A stretch of 64,000 bases of DNA from Halomontanus rarus (lineage in GTDB: Archaea; Halobacteriota; Halobacteria; Halobacteriales; Natrialbaceae), in assembly GCF_029338335.1 (NCBI RefSeq), contig NZ_CP119796.1. The stretch is one strand, 5' to 3'. Made by a program: the position numbers and the translations under genes. How positions within the stretch are numbered: the first letter of the stretch is position 1; each line of letters begins with the position of its first letter. The notes beneath the pieces are model-generated. The model made no database searches and was not told the DNA's origin. It was given only the letters and a program-made list of their open reading frames with translations. Below are positions 8,814 through 17,756 of this stretch, in pieces.

Positions 8814-9665
8814 ATGCGCACTCCCGCCCAGAACGCCGAACTCGCACTCTTGCTCGAAGTCTGTGGCACGCCCAAACCGGGTAACGTCGATCGCCATCGA
8901 GATCTCGAGGACCTCCGATTCGAGCACTTTCTGGCCGGTGCGGTCGGGGCCCAAGACGGGATCCGAATGGCCGGCCACGGTGGCGCGGTCGGTGCAGCGT
9001 TCGAACGGGCCGTGAGCGGGATGGCCGCCCAACGCGGCGGCAACACGCAGTTCGGTGCGTTGCTACTCTTGGTTCCGCTCGTCCGCGCCGCCCGGGAGGA
9101 CCTCTCCCAACCGGTCGTCGAGGGCGTCGTCGAAGAGACCACGGTCGCCGACGCCGCCGCCTTCTATCGCGCGTTCGACCACGTCGACGTCTTCGTCGAC
9201 GACCCGCCCGACGACCTCGAGGCGCTGGACGTGCGCCGCGGGGCGGACGCGATTCCGACGCTCGAAGAGCGGGGCGTAACCCTGTACGACGTGATGGACG
9301 GCAGCGTCCCCGGCGACGACGTCGCCCGCGAGTGGATTCGCGGATTCGAGCGATCGTTTCGGGCCGCCGAGTCGATCGCGACCGGTGAGGGGCCGCTGCC
9401 CGGTCGGGCGGCCGAGACGTTCCTCGAACTGCTCGCCGAGCGCCCCGATACGCTCGTCGTCAAGCGCCACGGTGAGGTAGTTGCGAAAGAGGTGACCGAA
9501 CGGGCCGCCGACCTTCGCGACCGAGCGGCGTTCGAGACCGACCGCGAAGCGATCGAGGAGTTCGCGGACGAACTCGTCGATCGCGGCGTGAATCCGGGGA
9601 CGACCGCGGACGTAACGGCCGCAGGATTGTTCATCGCCCTCGAGCGGGACGTCGTCGAGCTATGA
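8814..9665 (+). CDS. CitG-like triphosphoribosyl-dephospho-CoA synthase family protein
   Basis: A 283-residue all-helical protein with the family's signature elements: EVCGTPKPGNVDRHRDLEDL near the N-terminus, RGGNTQFGALLLLVPL, a LYDVMDGSVPGDD segment and NPGTTADVTAAGLFIAL at the end. CitG makes the citrate-lyase cofactor precursor from ATP and dephospho-CoA, but no citrate-lyase gene is present, so this archaeal branch probably acts on another cofactor. It sits 42 bases after the TIM-barrel gene, and its stop overlaps the start of the DUF447 gene by four bases (ATGA), so the two are translationally coupled. Confidence 0.78.
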   Translation: MRTPAQNAELALLLEVCGTPKPGNVDRHRDLEDLRFEHFLAGAVGAQDGIRMAGHGGAVGAAFERAVSGMAAQRGGNTQFGALLLLVPLVRAAREDLSQPVVEGVVEETTVADAAAFYRAFDHVDVFVDDPPDDLEALDVRRGADAIPTLEERGVTLYDVMDGSVPGDDVAREWIRGFERSFRAAESIATGEGPLPGRAAETFLELLAERPDTLVVKRHGEVVAKEVTERAADLRDRAAFETDREAIEEFADELVDRGVNPGTTADVTAAGLFIALERDVVEL

Positions 9666-10375
9666 CTGGGGGGCCGTCCACCCCAGTAGATGGAGCCACC
9701 GGCGAAGACGACGCGTGGCCCGTCACACTCGAGGGCGTCACGGAAACCGTCGTGACGACGCTCGGCCCGAACGACCGCTGGAACGCGGCGGCGCTCGGGC
9801 TCTTTGCGGGTGACGGCGGCGACGAGAGCGCCAGCGGTGAGCGTATCGGCGACGGCAACGACGAGAACGAAGGGAAACCGAACCCGATCACGGCGACGAC
9901 GTGGGGGAACACCCGAACGCGTCGGAACTTTCACCGCACCGGTGAGGGATACGTCCAGTTCACCGTCGACCCGCTCGACTTCGTCGACGCCGCGCTCTCG
10001 ATTTTCGAACTCGACGAGCACGCGATCCTCGAGTCGGCCGCCGCCTGGGTCCGCGTCTCGGTCGAGTCGGTCGAATCCGGAACCGAGAACGGAACCGAGT
10101 GGGAACGCTGGGAACTCACACCGCTCGAGAGTCGCGTCCTCGAGCGACGGGTGCCGACGATCTCTCGCGGGTTCGGTGCCGTCGTGGACGCGACCGTCGC
10201 CGCCTCTCGACTGGGTGTGGCGGGCTACGACGACGAGACGTTGCTCGAACGCCTCGAGTACTGCGAGTCGGTGGTCGAACGGACCGGGAGTCGGCGCGAG
10301 CGCGAGGCTATCGAACGGGTCCGAGCCTACTCGGCGTGGGGCGGCCAGGACTCGAGCGAGAACGAATCACTTTAG
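9662..10375 (+). CDS. DUF447 family protein (predicted flavoprotein)
   Basis: A 237-residue protein starting in an ATGA overlap with the CitG-like gene. VTLEGVTETVVTTLGPNDRWNAAALG, WGNTRTRRNFHRTGEG and YVQFTVDPLDFVDAAL are the conserved blocks of DUF447, whose structures show an FMN-binding split barrel. A low-complexity G/D/N/E insert at about residues 55-78 is a haloarchaeal expansion. The C-terminal helical half (ESRVLERRVPTISRGFGAVVDATV...) is also family-typical. The function is unknown; operon context suggests cofactor or C1 metabolism (inference). Confidence 0.75.
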   Translation: MTGGPSTPVDGATGEDDAWPVTLEGVTETVVTTLGPNDRWNAAALGLFAGDGGDESASGERIGDGNDENEGKPNPITATTWGNTRTRRNFHRTGEGYVQFTVDPLDFVDAALSIFELDEHAILESAAAWVRVSVESVESGTENGTEWERWELTPLESRVLERRVPTISRGFGAVVDATVAASRLGVAGYDDETLLERLEYCESVVERTGSRREREAIERVRAYSAWGGQDSSENESL

Positions 10376-10384
10376 GGTTCGCTC

Positions 10385-10397
10385 GGGCAACTTGCCC
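10385..10397. promoter_or_regulatory. Palindrome just upstream of rps17e
   Basis: GGGCAA-C-TTGCCC is a perfect 6-base inverted repeat ending two bases before the rps17e ATG at 10400. A TATA-like tttaggg at about 10372 would place transcription start near the ATG, so the palindrome falls between TATA and start, where a repressor would act. No regulator is known for it. Confidence 0.35.
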
Positions 10398-10399
10398 AC

Positions 10400-10591
10400 A
10401 TGGCAATCAAACCCGCCTACGTCAAGAAGACCGGGAACCTCCTTCTGGAGCAGTACCCAGAAGCGTTCACGACAGATTTCGAACAGAACAAAGACAGCGT
10501 CACGCAGTTGACCAACATCGAGTCCAAGGGCGTTCGAAACCGCATCGCAGGCTACGTCACGCGAAAGAAGGGCGCGCAGGTTCCGGCGTAG
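10400..10591 (+). CDS. rps17e: 30S ribosomal protein S17e
   Basis: A 63-residue basic protein, MAIKPAYVKKTGNLLLE..., with the NKDSVTQLTNIESKGVRNRIAGYVTR core that identifies archaeal and eukaryotic S17e. It is a small-subunit ribosomal component. It is 24 bases after the DUF447 gene and is probably its own transcription unit or the operon's last gene. Full length for archaea. Confidence 0.96.
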   Translation: MAIKPAYVKKTGNLLLEQYPEAFTTDFEQNKDSVTQLTNIESKGVRNRIAGYVTRKKGAQVPA

Positions 10592-10720
10592 ACTGGTTCT
10601 TTCGTCGTAGTATCTCTCGGATCTCGAGACTCGAGTCTCGAGTATCAAGTCCTGAACGCAAACGACAGTGAAACGAACTCACTGTTTCCGTCGATTACCG
10701 GAGTGGAATACGAGAGTGAG

Positions 10721-10752
10721 CCAAACCCAGGCCCAGACCCAGACTCAATCCG
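10721..10752. repeat. Hexanucleotide microsatellite (cccaga type)
   Basis: The segment reads as degenerate tandem copies of ccagac (acccaggcccagacccagactcaa) directly before the stop of the 958-residue lipoprotein gene. The same kind of hexamer run recurs in linkers and gene ends elsewhere in the window. Confidence 0.55.
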
Positions 10753-10756
10753 ATTC

Positions 10757-13633
10757 TCAGCCGTCGAGTCGTTCGTCGTAGACGAGTTCTCGCTCCCGAT
10801 AAATCACGTAGACGGCGCGTGGCGCTTCGTCCTCGTCTGTGTCGATGGTCGTCGTATCGCCTTCAGTGATCGTCTCGTGGCCGTCCCAGCCGGTCGGCTC
10901 GTCGATCGACGGCTCGACCATCACGCTGAGGTCGTCTGCGTCGAACTCGTCACCGCCCGCGTGCTCGAGGGTCACCGTCTCCGCGTCGGCGTCGTACTCG
11001 ACGTCGAAGGTCGCGTTCGGGACGACGACGTGCTCGGACACCTCGGTCGGTTCGTCCGGGGCGACCCACTCGACGACGAGTTCGGTTCCGGCGGGGATCG
11101 ACCCGAGAGCGACTTCGTCGTCGGCCTCCAGCGTCTCGTGTTCGTCGGCCGGCTGGACGACCGTCTCCTCGCCGTCGGCGAGGATTCGGAACTCGTCGGC
11201 GTCGCGCTCGAGGTCCTGGTGATAGGTGGCGACGAGTTCGTCGTCGCGGTGGTCGAAGGTGAACGCGTGTCTGGGTTCGGGAACGAGTCGGAATATCGGC
11301 CGGTAGGTGTGTGCCACGCGGCGATCGGTCGCCGACTCTGCGTCCGCGTCTGGTGTGAGCATCACGGTCACCCGGTCTTCGACGCCGACGTTTTCGACGA
11401 CGATGCTGTCGCCGTCAGTCAGCGTCTCGTACGCGTCTTCGAAGAGAGACTCCGGTTCTCCAGAGGTGCGGTCGCCCCGGTGAACGACGCCGATACGGCT
11501 GGGATCGGCCTCGCGAGCACCGACGTACACGAGTTCGACTTCCTCGCGGTCGACGTCGTAGCTCCCTTCGATGGCGTCCTCGCCGGTTACAGTTCGACCG
11601 AGAGTGTACTCGCGTTCGTGTTCGCTATCGTCCTCGCCGCTGTCGACTCCGATCCAGACGAGTCCGACGCTCCTGAACGGTTCGACGTCGACGGTGAGTG
11701 CGTCCGTCGACTCGAACGTGTCGTACTCGTCGGCCGGCTGGACGGCTGCCGGTTCGCCGTCGATTCGCAACTCGAGGTCGTCCGCATCGACCGCATCGCC
11801 GTCACGGTGTTCGACGGTCACGGTCCCGTCGGCGTCGCCGTACGCCATTCGGAGGTCGATCCGCGGTCGGACGAGGTGGATCTCGATCTCGATCGGTTCG
11901 TCGGGTTCGAGCCACTCGACGGTCACTCGAGACCCGAGCGGGACTTCGCCGAGTTCGATCTCGGTGCGAGGCGTGAGCGTCTCGTGGTCGTCGTCGAACT
12001 GGAACGCCGCGGGCTCGCCGTCGACCAGAACGCGGAACTCGTCCGCGTCGCGCTCCTCCTCGCCGTAGTAGAATCCGATCAGTCCGTCGTCCGGGTGGCT
12101 GTGAATAGCGATTCGCGGTGGGGACGCGCGGACGGTCGCGAGTCTCGGCCGAATCCCGTTCCGACCGGTATCGACGTCGAGTTCGAGCGAGACACGGTCA
12201 CCGATCTCGACGTCATCGACGGTAACGCTATCGCCGGCGGTGAGCACGTCGAACGCGTCGGAAAACTGTTCGATCCCGTCCGAGTCGGCCGTCCCGTCCT
12301 CCCGTCGGCGGGTCACCGCGAGTAACTCCGGATCGGCCTCGAGTTCGCCGGTGTACGTGAACTCGGCGGTCCCCTCGTCGAGATCGTACGCCGTCTCGAA
12401 GGAGTCCTCACCGACGAGGACGGACGCGTAGTCGTCGTAGACGTTCGCCTCCTCGTCGATCCAGCGCAACTCGAGGTGCGCCAGCGGACCTGTGTCGACG
12501 CTGATGGTGTCGCCGACGTCGAACGTCTCGTACTCGTCGGACGGTTGCACGGCCGCGAGTTCGCCGTCGTGGTACAACTCGAGGTGTGCGCTGTCGACCG
12601 ACTCGCCGTCGGTGTGCTCGAACGTGACGACGCCCCGGTCGATATCGACGTGGACGGTCGCGTCGGGGGAGGCCTCCGAATCCCACTCGGGCGGCGCTTC
12701 GACGAGGGTCTCGACGTAAACGACGTCCTCCTCCCGGTCGACGTCTCGCTCGACGATCTCGCCGTATTCGATCACGTCCAGAATCGCCCCGATGGCCTCG
12801 TCGTCCAGTTCCGCGTCGGTTGCGGGGAACAGCAGGTACTCGTTCTCGGCAGTCCCCTCCATATCCATGCTCCTGGGGCCGGCCCCGAATCCGGCGCTGA
12901 TCGCTCGCAGCGTGCCGTCCTCGAGGGACGAAAAGTTCTCGTCGACGGCGGTAACGAAGTAGATCGGTCTCGAGGTGTCCAGGCGTGTGAACGTCTCGAC
13001 GACCGGATCGGCTGCGAGAACGCTCTCCGTCTCGCCCTGGGCGGCGTCGACGCCCGTCTCGACGATCGACGATCGAACGTCGTCGTCACCGCCAGCGAAG
13101 AGGACCCGGCCGTCCTCGCTCGCGAACGTCCGGTCACCGTCGTCACCGATGTACCAGTCACCGTCTTCCTCGACTGCGGTCCCGAGGTCGACCCGGTCGA
13201 ACGACCCGACGGCCGCACCGATGCCGTACTGGTTCCCGTCCGGAATGACCGTCACGGCCGTCGTGACCTCTTCGGGGTCGACACTCCTCTCGCGGAGCTG
13301 CCGGAGTACCTGTTCGGCTTGGACTCCGTGTTCGGTTTCGGTATCGTCACCGTCGTCGTCCGAGAGGGGTGTGAACACGAATCCCTCGTAACCCGCGTCG
13401 ACGTCCGACGCCGGCGGGATGACCTCGAGGACGCGTTCGACCTTGGTCGGGAGGTCGTCGTTCGTCGCCGCTTCGTCCGACTCCGGTTCCGTCTCCGTCT
13501 CTGTCTCCGTGTCGTTCTCGGGTGCCGATTCCCCGTTCGGGTCGGACTCCGAACCGCTCGCGAGACAGCCGGCGATCGACGTAATCGTTACGACACTGCC
13601 TGCGACGAACTGTCGCCTGGAGGGCGGGTTCAT
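10757..13633 (-). CDS. Giant Tat lipoprotein with tandem beta modules resembling archaeal pilin-type domains
   Basis: A 958-residue, very acidic protein. The N-terminus SRRQFVAGSV...SIAGC is a Tat signal with a lipobox (Cys 23), followed by an E/T/D-rich spacer (about 25-60). Residues about 62-310 form a unique domain. Then a composite unit of three modules occurs twice: A (334-410 and 603-685, with VTFEHTDG / VTVEHRDG and GE.AAVQP.DEY.TF), B (415-500 and 691-777, with AYDLDEG / SYDVDRE and GDSVTVDDV / GDSIVVENV), C (515-590 and 798-872, with ERDADEFR). A third A-like copy is at 875-950. It would be anchored outside the cell. Function unknown. It runs opposite to rps17e and the reductase gene. 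Confidence 0.8.
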   Translation of the reverse strand: MNPPSRRQFVAGSVVTITSIAGCLASGSESDPNGESAPENDTETETETEPESDEAATNDDLPTKVERVLEVIPPASDVDAGYEGFVFTPLSDDDGDDTETEHGVQAEQVLRQLRERSVDPEEVTTAVTVIPDGNQYGIGAAVGSFDRVDLGTAVEEDGDWYIGDDGDRTFASEDGRVLFAGGDDDVRSSIVETGVDAAQGETESVLAADPVVETFTRLDTSRPIYFVTAVDENFSSLEDGTLRAISAGFGAGPRSMDMEGTAENEYLLFPATDAELDDEAIGAILDVIEYGEIVERDVDREEDVVYVETLVEAPPEWDSEASPDATVHVDIDRGVVTFEHTDGESVDSAHLELYHDGELAAVQPSDEYETFDVGDTISVDTGPLAHLELRWIDEEANVYDDYASVLVGEDSFETAYDLDEGTAEFTYTGELEADPELLAVTRRREDGTADSDGIEQFSDAFDVLTAGDSVTVDDVEIGDRVSLELDVDTGRNGIRPRLATVRASPPRIAIHSHPDDGLIGFYYGEEERDADEFRVLVDGEPAAFQFDDDHETLTPRTEIELGEVPLGSRVTVEWLEPDEPIEIEIHLVRPRIDLRMAYGDADGTVTVEHRDGDAVDADDLELRIDGEPAAVQPADEYDTFESTDALTVDVEPFRSVGLVWIGVDSGEDDSEHEREYTLGRTVTGEDAIEGSYDVDREEVELVYVGAREADPSRIGVVHRGDRTSGEPESLFEDAYETLTDGDSIVVENVGVEDRVTVMLTPDADAESATDRRVAHTYRPIFRLVPEPRHAFTFDHRDDELVATYHQDLERDADEFRILADGEETVVQPADEHETLEADDEVALGSIPAGTELVVEWVAPDEPTEVSEHVVVPNATFDVEYDADAETVTLEHAGGDEFDADDLSVMVEPSIDEPTGWDGHETITEGDTTTIDTDEDEAPRAVYVIYRERELVYDERLDG

Positions 13634-13797
13634 ACGTTACTCGATCATCATAACAGCGATAAAAACCTTATGGATTTCTAATACTACGCGTGTTGTATCG
13701 AGTTGAATCGGTTCGACGGCGTCCGCTCGAGTCCCCGTTCACCGGCAATGCTGTGTGGGACCTGAACGAATACGGGGATGCACCGCGAGGGTCGAGT

Positions 13798-14781
13798 ATG
13801 GACCGACGAGCGCTCGGAACGACCGGCTGGAACGTCACGGAAATCGGCCTCGGAACCTGGAACATCGGCTCCGACTGGGGCGAAGTGTCCGAGGAGGAGG
13901 GCCGCGACGCCGTCCGCGCCGCGCTGGACGAAGGGATCGACTTCCTCGACACCGCGGACGTCTACGGCGACGGTCGGAGCGAACGCCTCATCGCGGAGGT
14001 ACTCGACGACCACGACGCGGATCCCGTCGTCGCGACCAAAGCCGGCCGCCGACTCGACCCGCACGCGGCCGACCGCTACACACGCGAGAACCTCGAGCGA
14101 TTCGTCGATCGAAGCCGCGAGAACCTCGAGACGGAGACGCTCGACCTCCTGCAACTGCACTGCCCGCCGACGGACACCTACTATCAGCCCGAGACGTTCG
14201 AGGCCCTCGAGGCGCTGGTCGAGGACGGAAAGATCGCCCACTACGGCGTCAGCGTCGAGCGCGCCGAGGAGGGGCTGAAGGCGATCGAGTATCCCGGCGT
14301 CGAGACGGTCCAGATCATCGTCAACCCGTTCCGCCAGCGGCCGACGGAACTGTTCTTCCGCGAGGCCGAGCGCCGCGACGTCGGCGTCATCGTGCGTGTA
14401 CCCCTCGCGTCGGGACTCCTGACCGGAAAGCTCGACGAGGACACCGAGTTCCCCGAGGACGACCACCGAAACTACAACCGCGACGGCGACGCGTTCGACG
14501 TCGGCGAGACGTTCGCCGGGGTTCCCTACGAGGTCGGCCTCGAGGCCGTCGACGCGCTCCGACCGACGGTTCCCGAGGAGTGGACGACGGCCCAGTTCAC
14601 ACTCCGATGGATCCTCGACCACGACGCGGTCTCGACGGTCATTCCGGGATCGACGAGCCCCGACCACATCGAGCAGAACGTCGCGGCGGCCGGTCTGCGC
14701 GAGCTGAGCGAGGGCGAACGCGACGACGTCGAGGCGGTCTACGACGAATTCGTTCGCGAGCACGTCCACCATCGCTGGTAA
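13798..14781 (+). CDS. Aldo/keto reductase
   Basis: A 327-residue TIM-barrel oxidoreductase starting MDRRALGTTGWNVTEIGLGTWNIG. Catalytic residues are in FLDTADVYGDGRSE (Asp, Tyr), KAGRR (Lys) and LLQLHCPP (His). TVIPGSTSPDHIEQNV near the C-terminus is the NADPH-binding loop. It reduces an unidentified carbonyl with NAD(P)H. The start at 13798 gives the family N-terminus, whereas the ORF continues 108 bases upstream without conserved residues. It lies between the repeat lipoprotein and asd. Confidence 0.9.
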   Translation: MDRRALGTTGWNVTEIGLGTWNIGSDWGEVSEEEGRDAVRAALDEGIDFLDTADVYGDGRSERLIAEVLDDHDADPVVATKAGRRLDPHAADRYTRENLERFVDRSRENLETETLDLLQLHCPPTDTYYQPETFEALEALVEDGKIAHYGVSVERAEEGLKAIEYPGVETVQIIVNPFRQRPTELFFREAERRDVGVIVRVPLASGLLTGKLDEDTEFPEDDHRNYNRDGDAFDVGETFAGVPYEVGLEAVDALRPTVPEEWTTAQFTLRWILDHDAVSTVIPGSTSPDHIEQNVAAAGLRELSEGERDDVEAVYDEFVREHVHHRW

Positions 14782-14926
14782 GTCGCCGTCCAGCGACACC
14801 GAACACGACCCATGGGCCGGACACACCGAATGCGCCGACCGTCACGAATCGCACACATTCGATAAGGCAGAATACCGCCGAAAGCAAATCCAAACGATTT
14901 TGCGGTCTGACTTCCCATGCCCGACA

Positions 14927-15967
14927 ATGACAGTACGAGTTGGCGTACTCGGTGCGACCGGCGCCGTCGGACAGCGACTGATTCAACTCCTCGAGCCACA
15001 CCCGGACTTCGAAATCGCCGCGCTCACCGCGAGCGATTCCAGCGCCGGTCACGTCTACCGCGACGTCGCCAAGTGGCGCGTCGACACGCCGATCCCGACG
15101 GAAATCGCCGAGATGACCGTCCACGCGACGACCCCCGACGCCGTCCCGGACGACGTCGACTTGCTCTTCTCCTCGCTTCCCTCGAGCGTCGGCGCGGAGG
15201 TCGAACCGCCGTTCTGCGAGGCCGGCTACGTGGTCTCCTCGAACTCCTCGAACTCGCGGATGGCCGCAGACGTCCCCCTCGTCATCCCCGAGGTCAACGC
15301 CGAACACCTCGACTTGCTCGAGGTCCAGCGCGACGAACGCGGCTGGGACGGCGCGCTCGTGAAGAACCCGAACTGCTCGACGATCACCTTCGTCCCCACC
15401 CTCGCAGCCCTCGCCGCGGCCGATTTCACGCTCGAGGAAGTTCACGTCTCCACCCTGCAGGCCGTCTCCGGGGCGGGCTACGACGGCGTCACCTCGATGG
15501 AGATCATCGACAACGCCATCCCCCACATCGGCAGCGAGGAGGAGAAACTCGAGACCGAGTCCCGAAAGCTGCTTGGCACCTTCGATGGCGCAGAACTCAC
15601 CCACGACGGCGTCGAGGTCGCGGCCTCCTGTAACCGGATTCCGACGCTGGACGGCCACCTCGAGAACGTGTGGGTCGAAGCCGAGGAGGAACTCACACCC
15701 GAGGACGCCGCGGATGCAATGCGCGAGTTCTCACCGCTCGACCTCCCGTCCTCGCCGGATCCGCTGATCCACGTCTTCGAGGACCCCAGTCGCCCCCAGC
15801 CCCGTCTCGACCGGAACCTGGGCGACGGGATGGCCATCGCCGCCGGCGGCCTGCGCGAATCGACCTTCGGACTGCAGTACAACTGCCTCGCCCACAACAC
15901 GATCCGCGGCGCTGCGGGTGCCAGCGTGCTGAACGGCGAACTGCTGCTCGAGAACGGCTACCTCTAG
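14927..15967 (+). CDS. asd: Aspartate-semialdehyde dehydrogenase
   Basis: A 346-residue enzyme starting MTVRVGVLGATGAVGQRLIQLL (Rossmann GxTGxVG). KNPNCSTIT holds the catalytic cysteine and QAVSGAGYDG the archaeal/fungal-type active-site loop; CNRIPTLDGHLENVWVE holds the substrate arginine and catalytic histidine region. It reduces aspartyl phosphate to the semialdehyde for lysine, threonine and methionine synthesis. The start was chosen at 14927 rather than 14900 because it begins directly at the Rossmann strand. Its nearest same-strand neighbour is the aldo/keto reductase gene, 145 bases upstream. Confidence 0.95.
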   Translation: MTVRVGVLGATGAVGQRLIQLLEPHPDFEIAALTASDSSAGHVYRDVAKWRVDTPIPTEIAEMTVHATTPDAVPDDVDLLFSSLPSSVGAEVEPPFCEAGYVVSSNSSNSRMAADVPLVIPEVNAEHLDLLEVQRDERGWDGALVKNPNCSTITFVPTLAALAAADFTLEEVHVSTLQAVSGAGYDGVTSMEIIDNAIPHIGSEEEKLETESRKLLGTFDGAELTHDGVEVAASCNRIPTLDGHLENVWVEAEEELTPEDAADAMREFSPLDLPSSPDPLIHVFEDPSRPQPRLDRNLGDGMAIAAGGLRESTFGLQYNCLAHNTIRGAAGASVLNGELLLENGYL

Positions 15968-16119
15968 AACCTCTAGACTGCGATCAGAATCCACCTTCTC
16001 TCGAAAACGGGGGTTCCGTTCCGCGTACGCCGCTCGAGTCGGGATCGTTTCGGCTCCGTTTTGACGAGTACAGGTCGTCTATCGCTCGGGGTTGCCCGTC
16101 GGGACAACGGAGAATCGGC

Positions 16120-16557
16120 TCACTCCCGACTCCCGTTCTGGGGCAGACTCACGACCGGCACCGAACCCTCTTTGACGAGTTTTCGTGAGACGTCTCCGGT
16201 GAGCAACTCGACCAGTCGGTTCGACTCTCTCGGGACGAACACGACGCAATCCGCCTCACGGTCCTCGGCGGCGTCGAAGATCGTCTCGACGACGTCCGTT
16301 CCGTACCGGGCGTCGGTTTCGACCATCGCCGAACTCCCTTCGAGCGGTCCGCGTGCCGCCGCGAATACGTCCTCGGCGTACAACTCGCTCTGTTCGACCG
16401 ACGTCTTATCCGGCGCGCCGCCGGCTTTCTCGATGACGTACACGACCACCGCACGGCTGCCGGGTTCCATCCGCGGTGCGAGCGCCGCCGCCGTTTTCTC
16501 GCCGTCGTCCGGGTCGCCGACGGGGACGACGACTGTCCCGTCGAAGGTCAGCGTCAT
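16120..16557 (-). CDS. UspA-like universal stress domain protein
   Basis: A 145-residue protein starting MTLTFDGTVVVPVGDPDDG, with the UspA alpha/beta pattern: TDVVETIFDAAEDREADCVVFVPRESN and a C-terminal GDVSRKLVKEGSVPVVSLP that corresponds to the G-x9-G-S/T-V-P-V ATP-binding end of the family, with part of the glycine spacing changed. It is probably a small nucleotide-binding stress protein. The ATG at 16557 is chosen; upstream in-frame sequence is arginine-rich and unlike a haloarchaeal protein. It is followed on the same strand by nothing for 150 bases. Confidence 0.75.
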   Translation of the reverse strand: MTLTFDGTVVVPVGDPDDGEKTAAALAPRMEPGSRAVVVYVIEKAGGAPDKTSVEQSELYAEDVFAAARGPLEGSSAMVETDARYGTDVVETIFDAAEDREADCVVFVPRESNRLVELLTGDVSRKLVKEGSVPVVSLPQNGSRE

Positions 16558-16790
16558 CGGTCCACCGCCGGTCTCCCGTCGGCCCGGGTCGTACGGATGT
16601 GAACGGTGGTCCGGCCTCGAGGTTCGGACGCGTCTCCTCGGGTTCCGCGTCCCGACGTGTGTGAGCGTGCGTGCATGAGTCTCTTCTCTCCTCTCTCGGT
16701 ATTCGGACCCCAACGGGGTGAATGTTGCCCCCTACGACGATTCGGAGACCGATCCGGCGGCACTTTGGATCGAGACGCCGGGGCGGGACC

Positions 16791-17756
16791 TCACGGGAGT
16801 ACCCGATTCTCGAGGTCGTCGGTCGACCCGGTCTCCCGGACGCGCTCGGCGTTTCGCGCGACGATATCGGCCAGTCGGTCGTAGTACTGCGGCGTGTGCC
16901 CGGCGTTGTGGGGCGTGATCTGGACGTTCTCGAACGTCCACAGCGGGTGCTCCGGCGGGAGCGGTTCCGGATCGGTGACGTCCAGCGAGGCCCCGCGGAT
17001 CCAGTTCGAGCGAAGCGCACCGACGAGCGCGTCGGTGTCGACGACGGGGCCGCGGGCGACGTTGACGAGGACCGCGTCCGGGCGAATCGTGACGAACGCG
17101 TCCTCGTCGATCAACCCGCGCGTCTCGTCGGTCAGCGGGCAGGCGAGCACGAGGTAGTCCGTCCGCGAAAGCGCCTCGTGGACGCCCTCCTCGTCGAACC
17201 CGTACACCTCGTCGGTCGGCCCGCCCTTCTCGGGGCTGTAGCGGACGCCGATCGTCTCGACGCCGAAGGGCTCGAGGCGGTCGACGACTGCCTGTCCGAT
17301 CGCACCCATGCCGACGACGGTCACGGTCGAGCCCTGCAACTCGTGGGCCTGGTAGTGGCGCCACTCCCGCCGTCGTTGCCGGCGCGCACCGACGTGGAAC
17401 CGCCGGGTGAAGGAGAGGATCGCTCCCAGCACGTGTTCGCCGATGTTCGGCCCGTGGACGCCCGAGGCGTTGGTGACCGCGACTCCGCGCTCGCGAAGCC
17501 GGTCGAGGGGCAGGTGACCGGTTCCCGCGTACGCACACGCGAAGACATCGAGTTCGTCCGCGGCCTCGAGCAACTCCTCCTCGAGGACCATGCCGGTGAC
17601 GAACGAGTGGTCGCCGATTAGCTCGCGCTCCTCGGCGGGGGTCCGCGCGAGCGTGACGGTGTGGTCGGGGAGCCGTTCGCGGATGGCCGCGGCGTACTGT
17701 TCGACCGGAATCCCGTGGGTTCCTTTCCTGAGAACCAGGATCTCGTCGGCGGTCAT
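16791..17756 (-). CDS. D-2-hydroxyacid dehydrogenase
   Basis: A 321-residue NAD-dependent enzyme starting MTADEILVLRKGTHGIP. VTVVGMGAIGQAVVDRL is the GxGxxG dinucleotide site, CPLTDETRGLIDEDAF and VNVARGPVVDTDAL the catalytic Arg region, DVTDPEPLPPEHPLW the Glu region and ITPHNAG the catalytic His. It resembles the glycerate/phosphoglycerate dehydrogenase superfamily; the physiological acid is not readable. The ATG at 17756 is preferred to the one at 17813. It is a leftward monocistronic gene. Confidence 0.88.
   Translation of the reverse strand: MTADEILVLRKGTHGIPVEQYAAAIRERLPDHTVTLARTPAEERELIGDHSFVTGMVLEEELLEAADELDVFACAYAGTGHLPLDRLRERGVAVTNASGVHGPNIGEHVLGAILSFTRRFHVGARRQRRREWRHYQAHELQGSTVTVVGMGAIGQAVVDRLEPFGVETIGVRYSPEKGGPTDEVYGFDEEGVHEALSRTDYLVLACPLTDETRGLIDEDAFVTIRPDAVLVNVARGPVVDTDALVGALRSNWIRGASLDVTDPEPLPPEHPLWTFENVQITPHNAGHTPQYYDRLADIVARNAERVRETGSTDDLENRVLP

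Noticed and set aside
10703..12325. 540-codon forward frame opposite the repeat lipoprotein gene
   Set aside because: Antisense of a gene with a Tat signal, lipobox and clear internal repeats.
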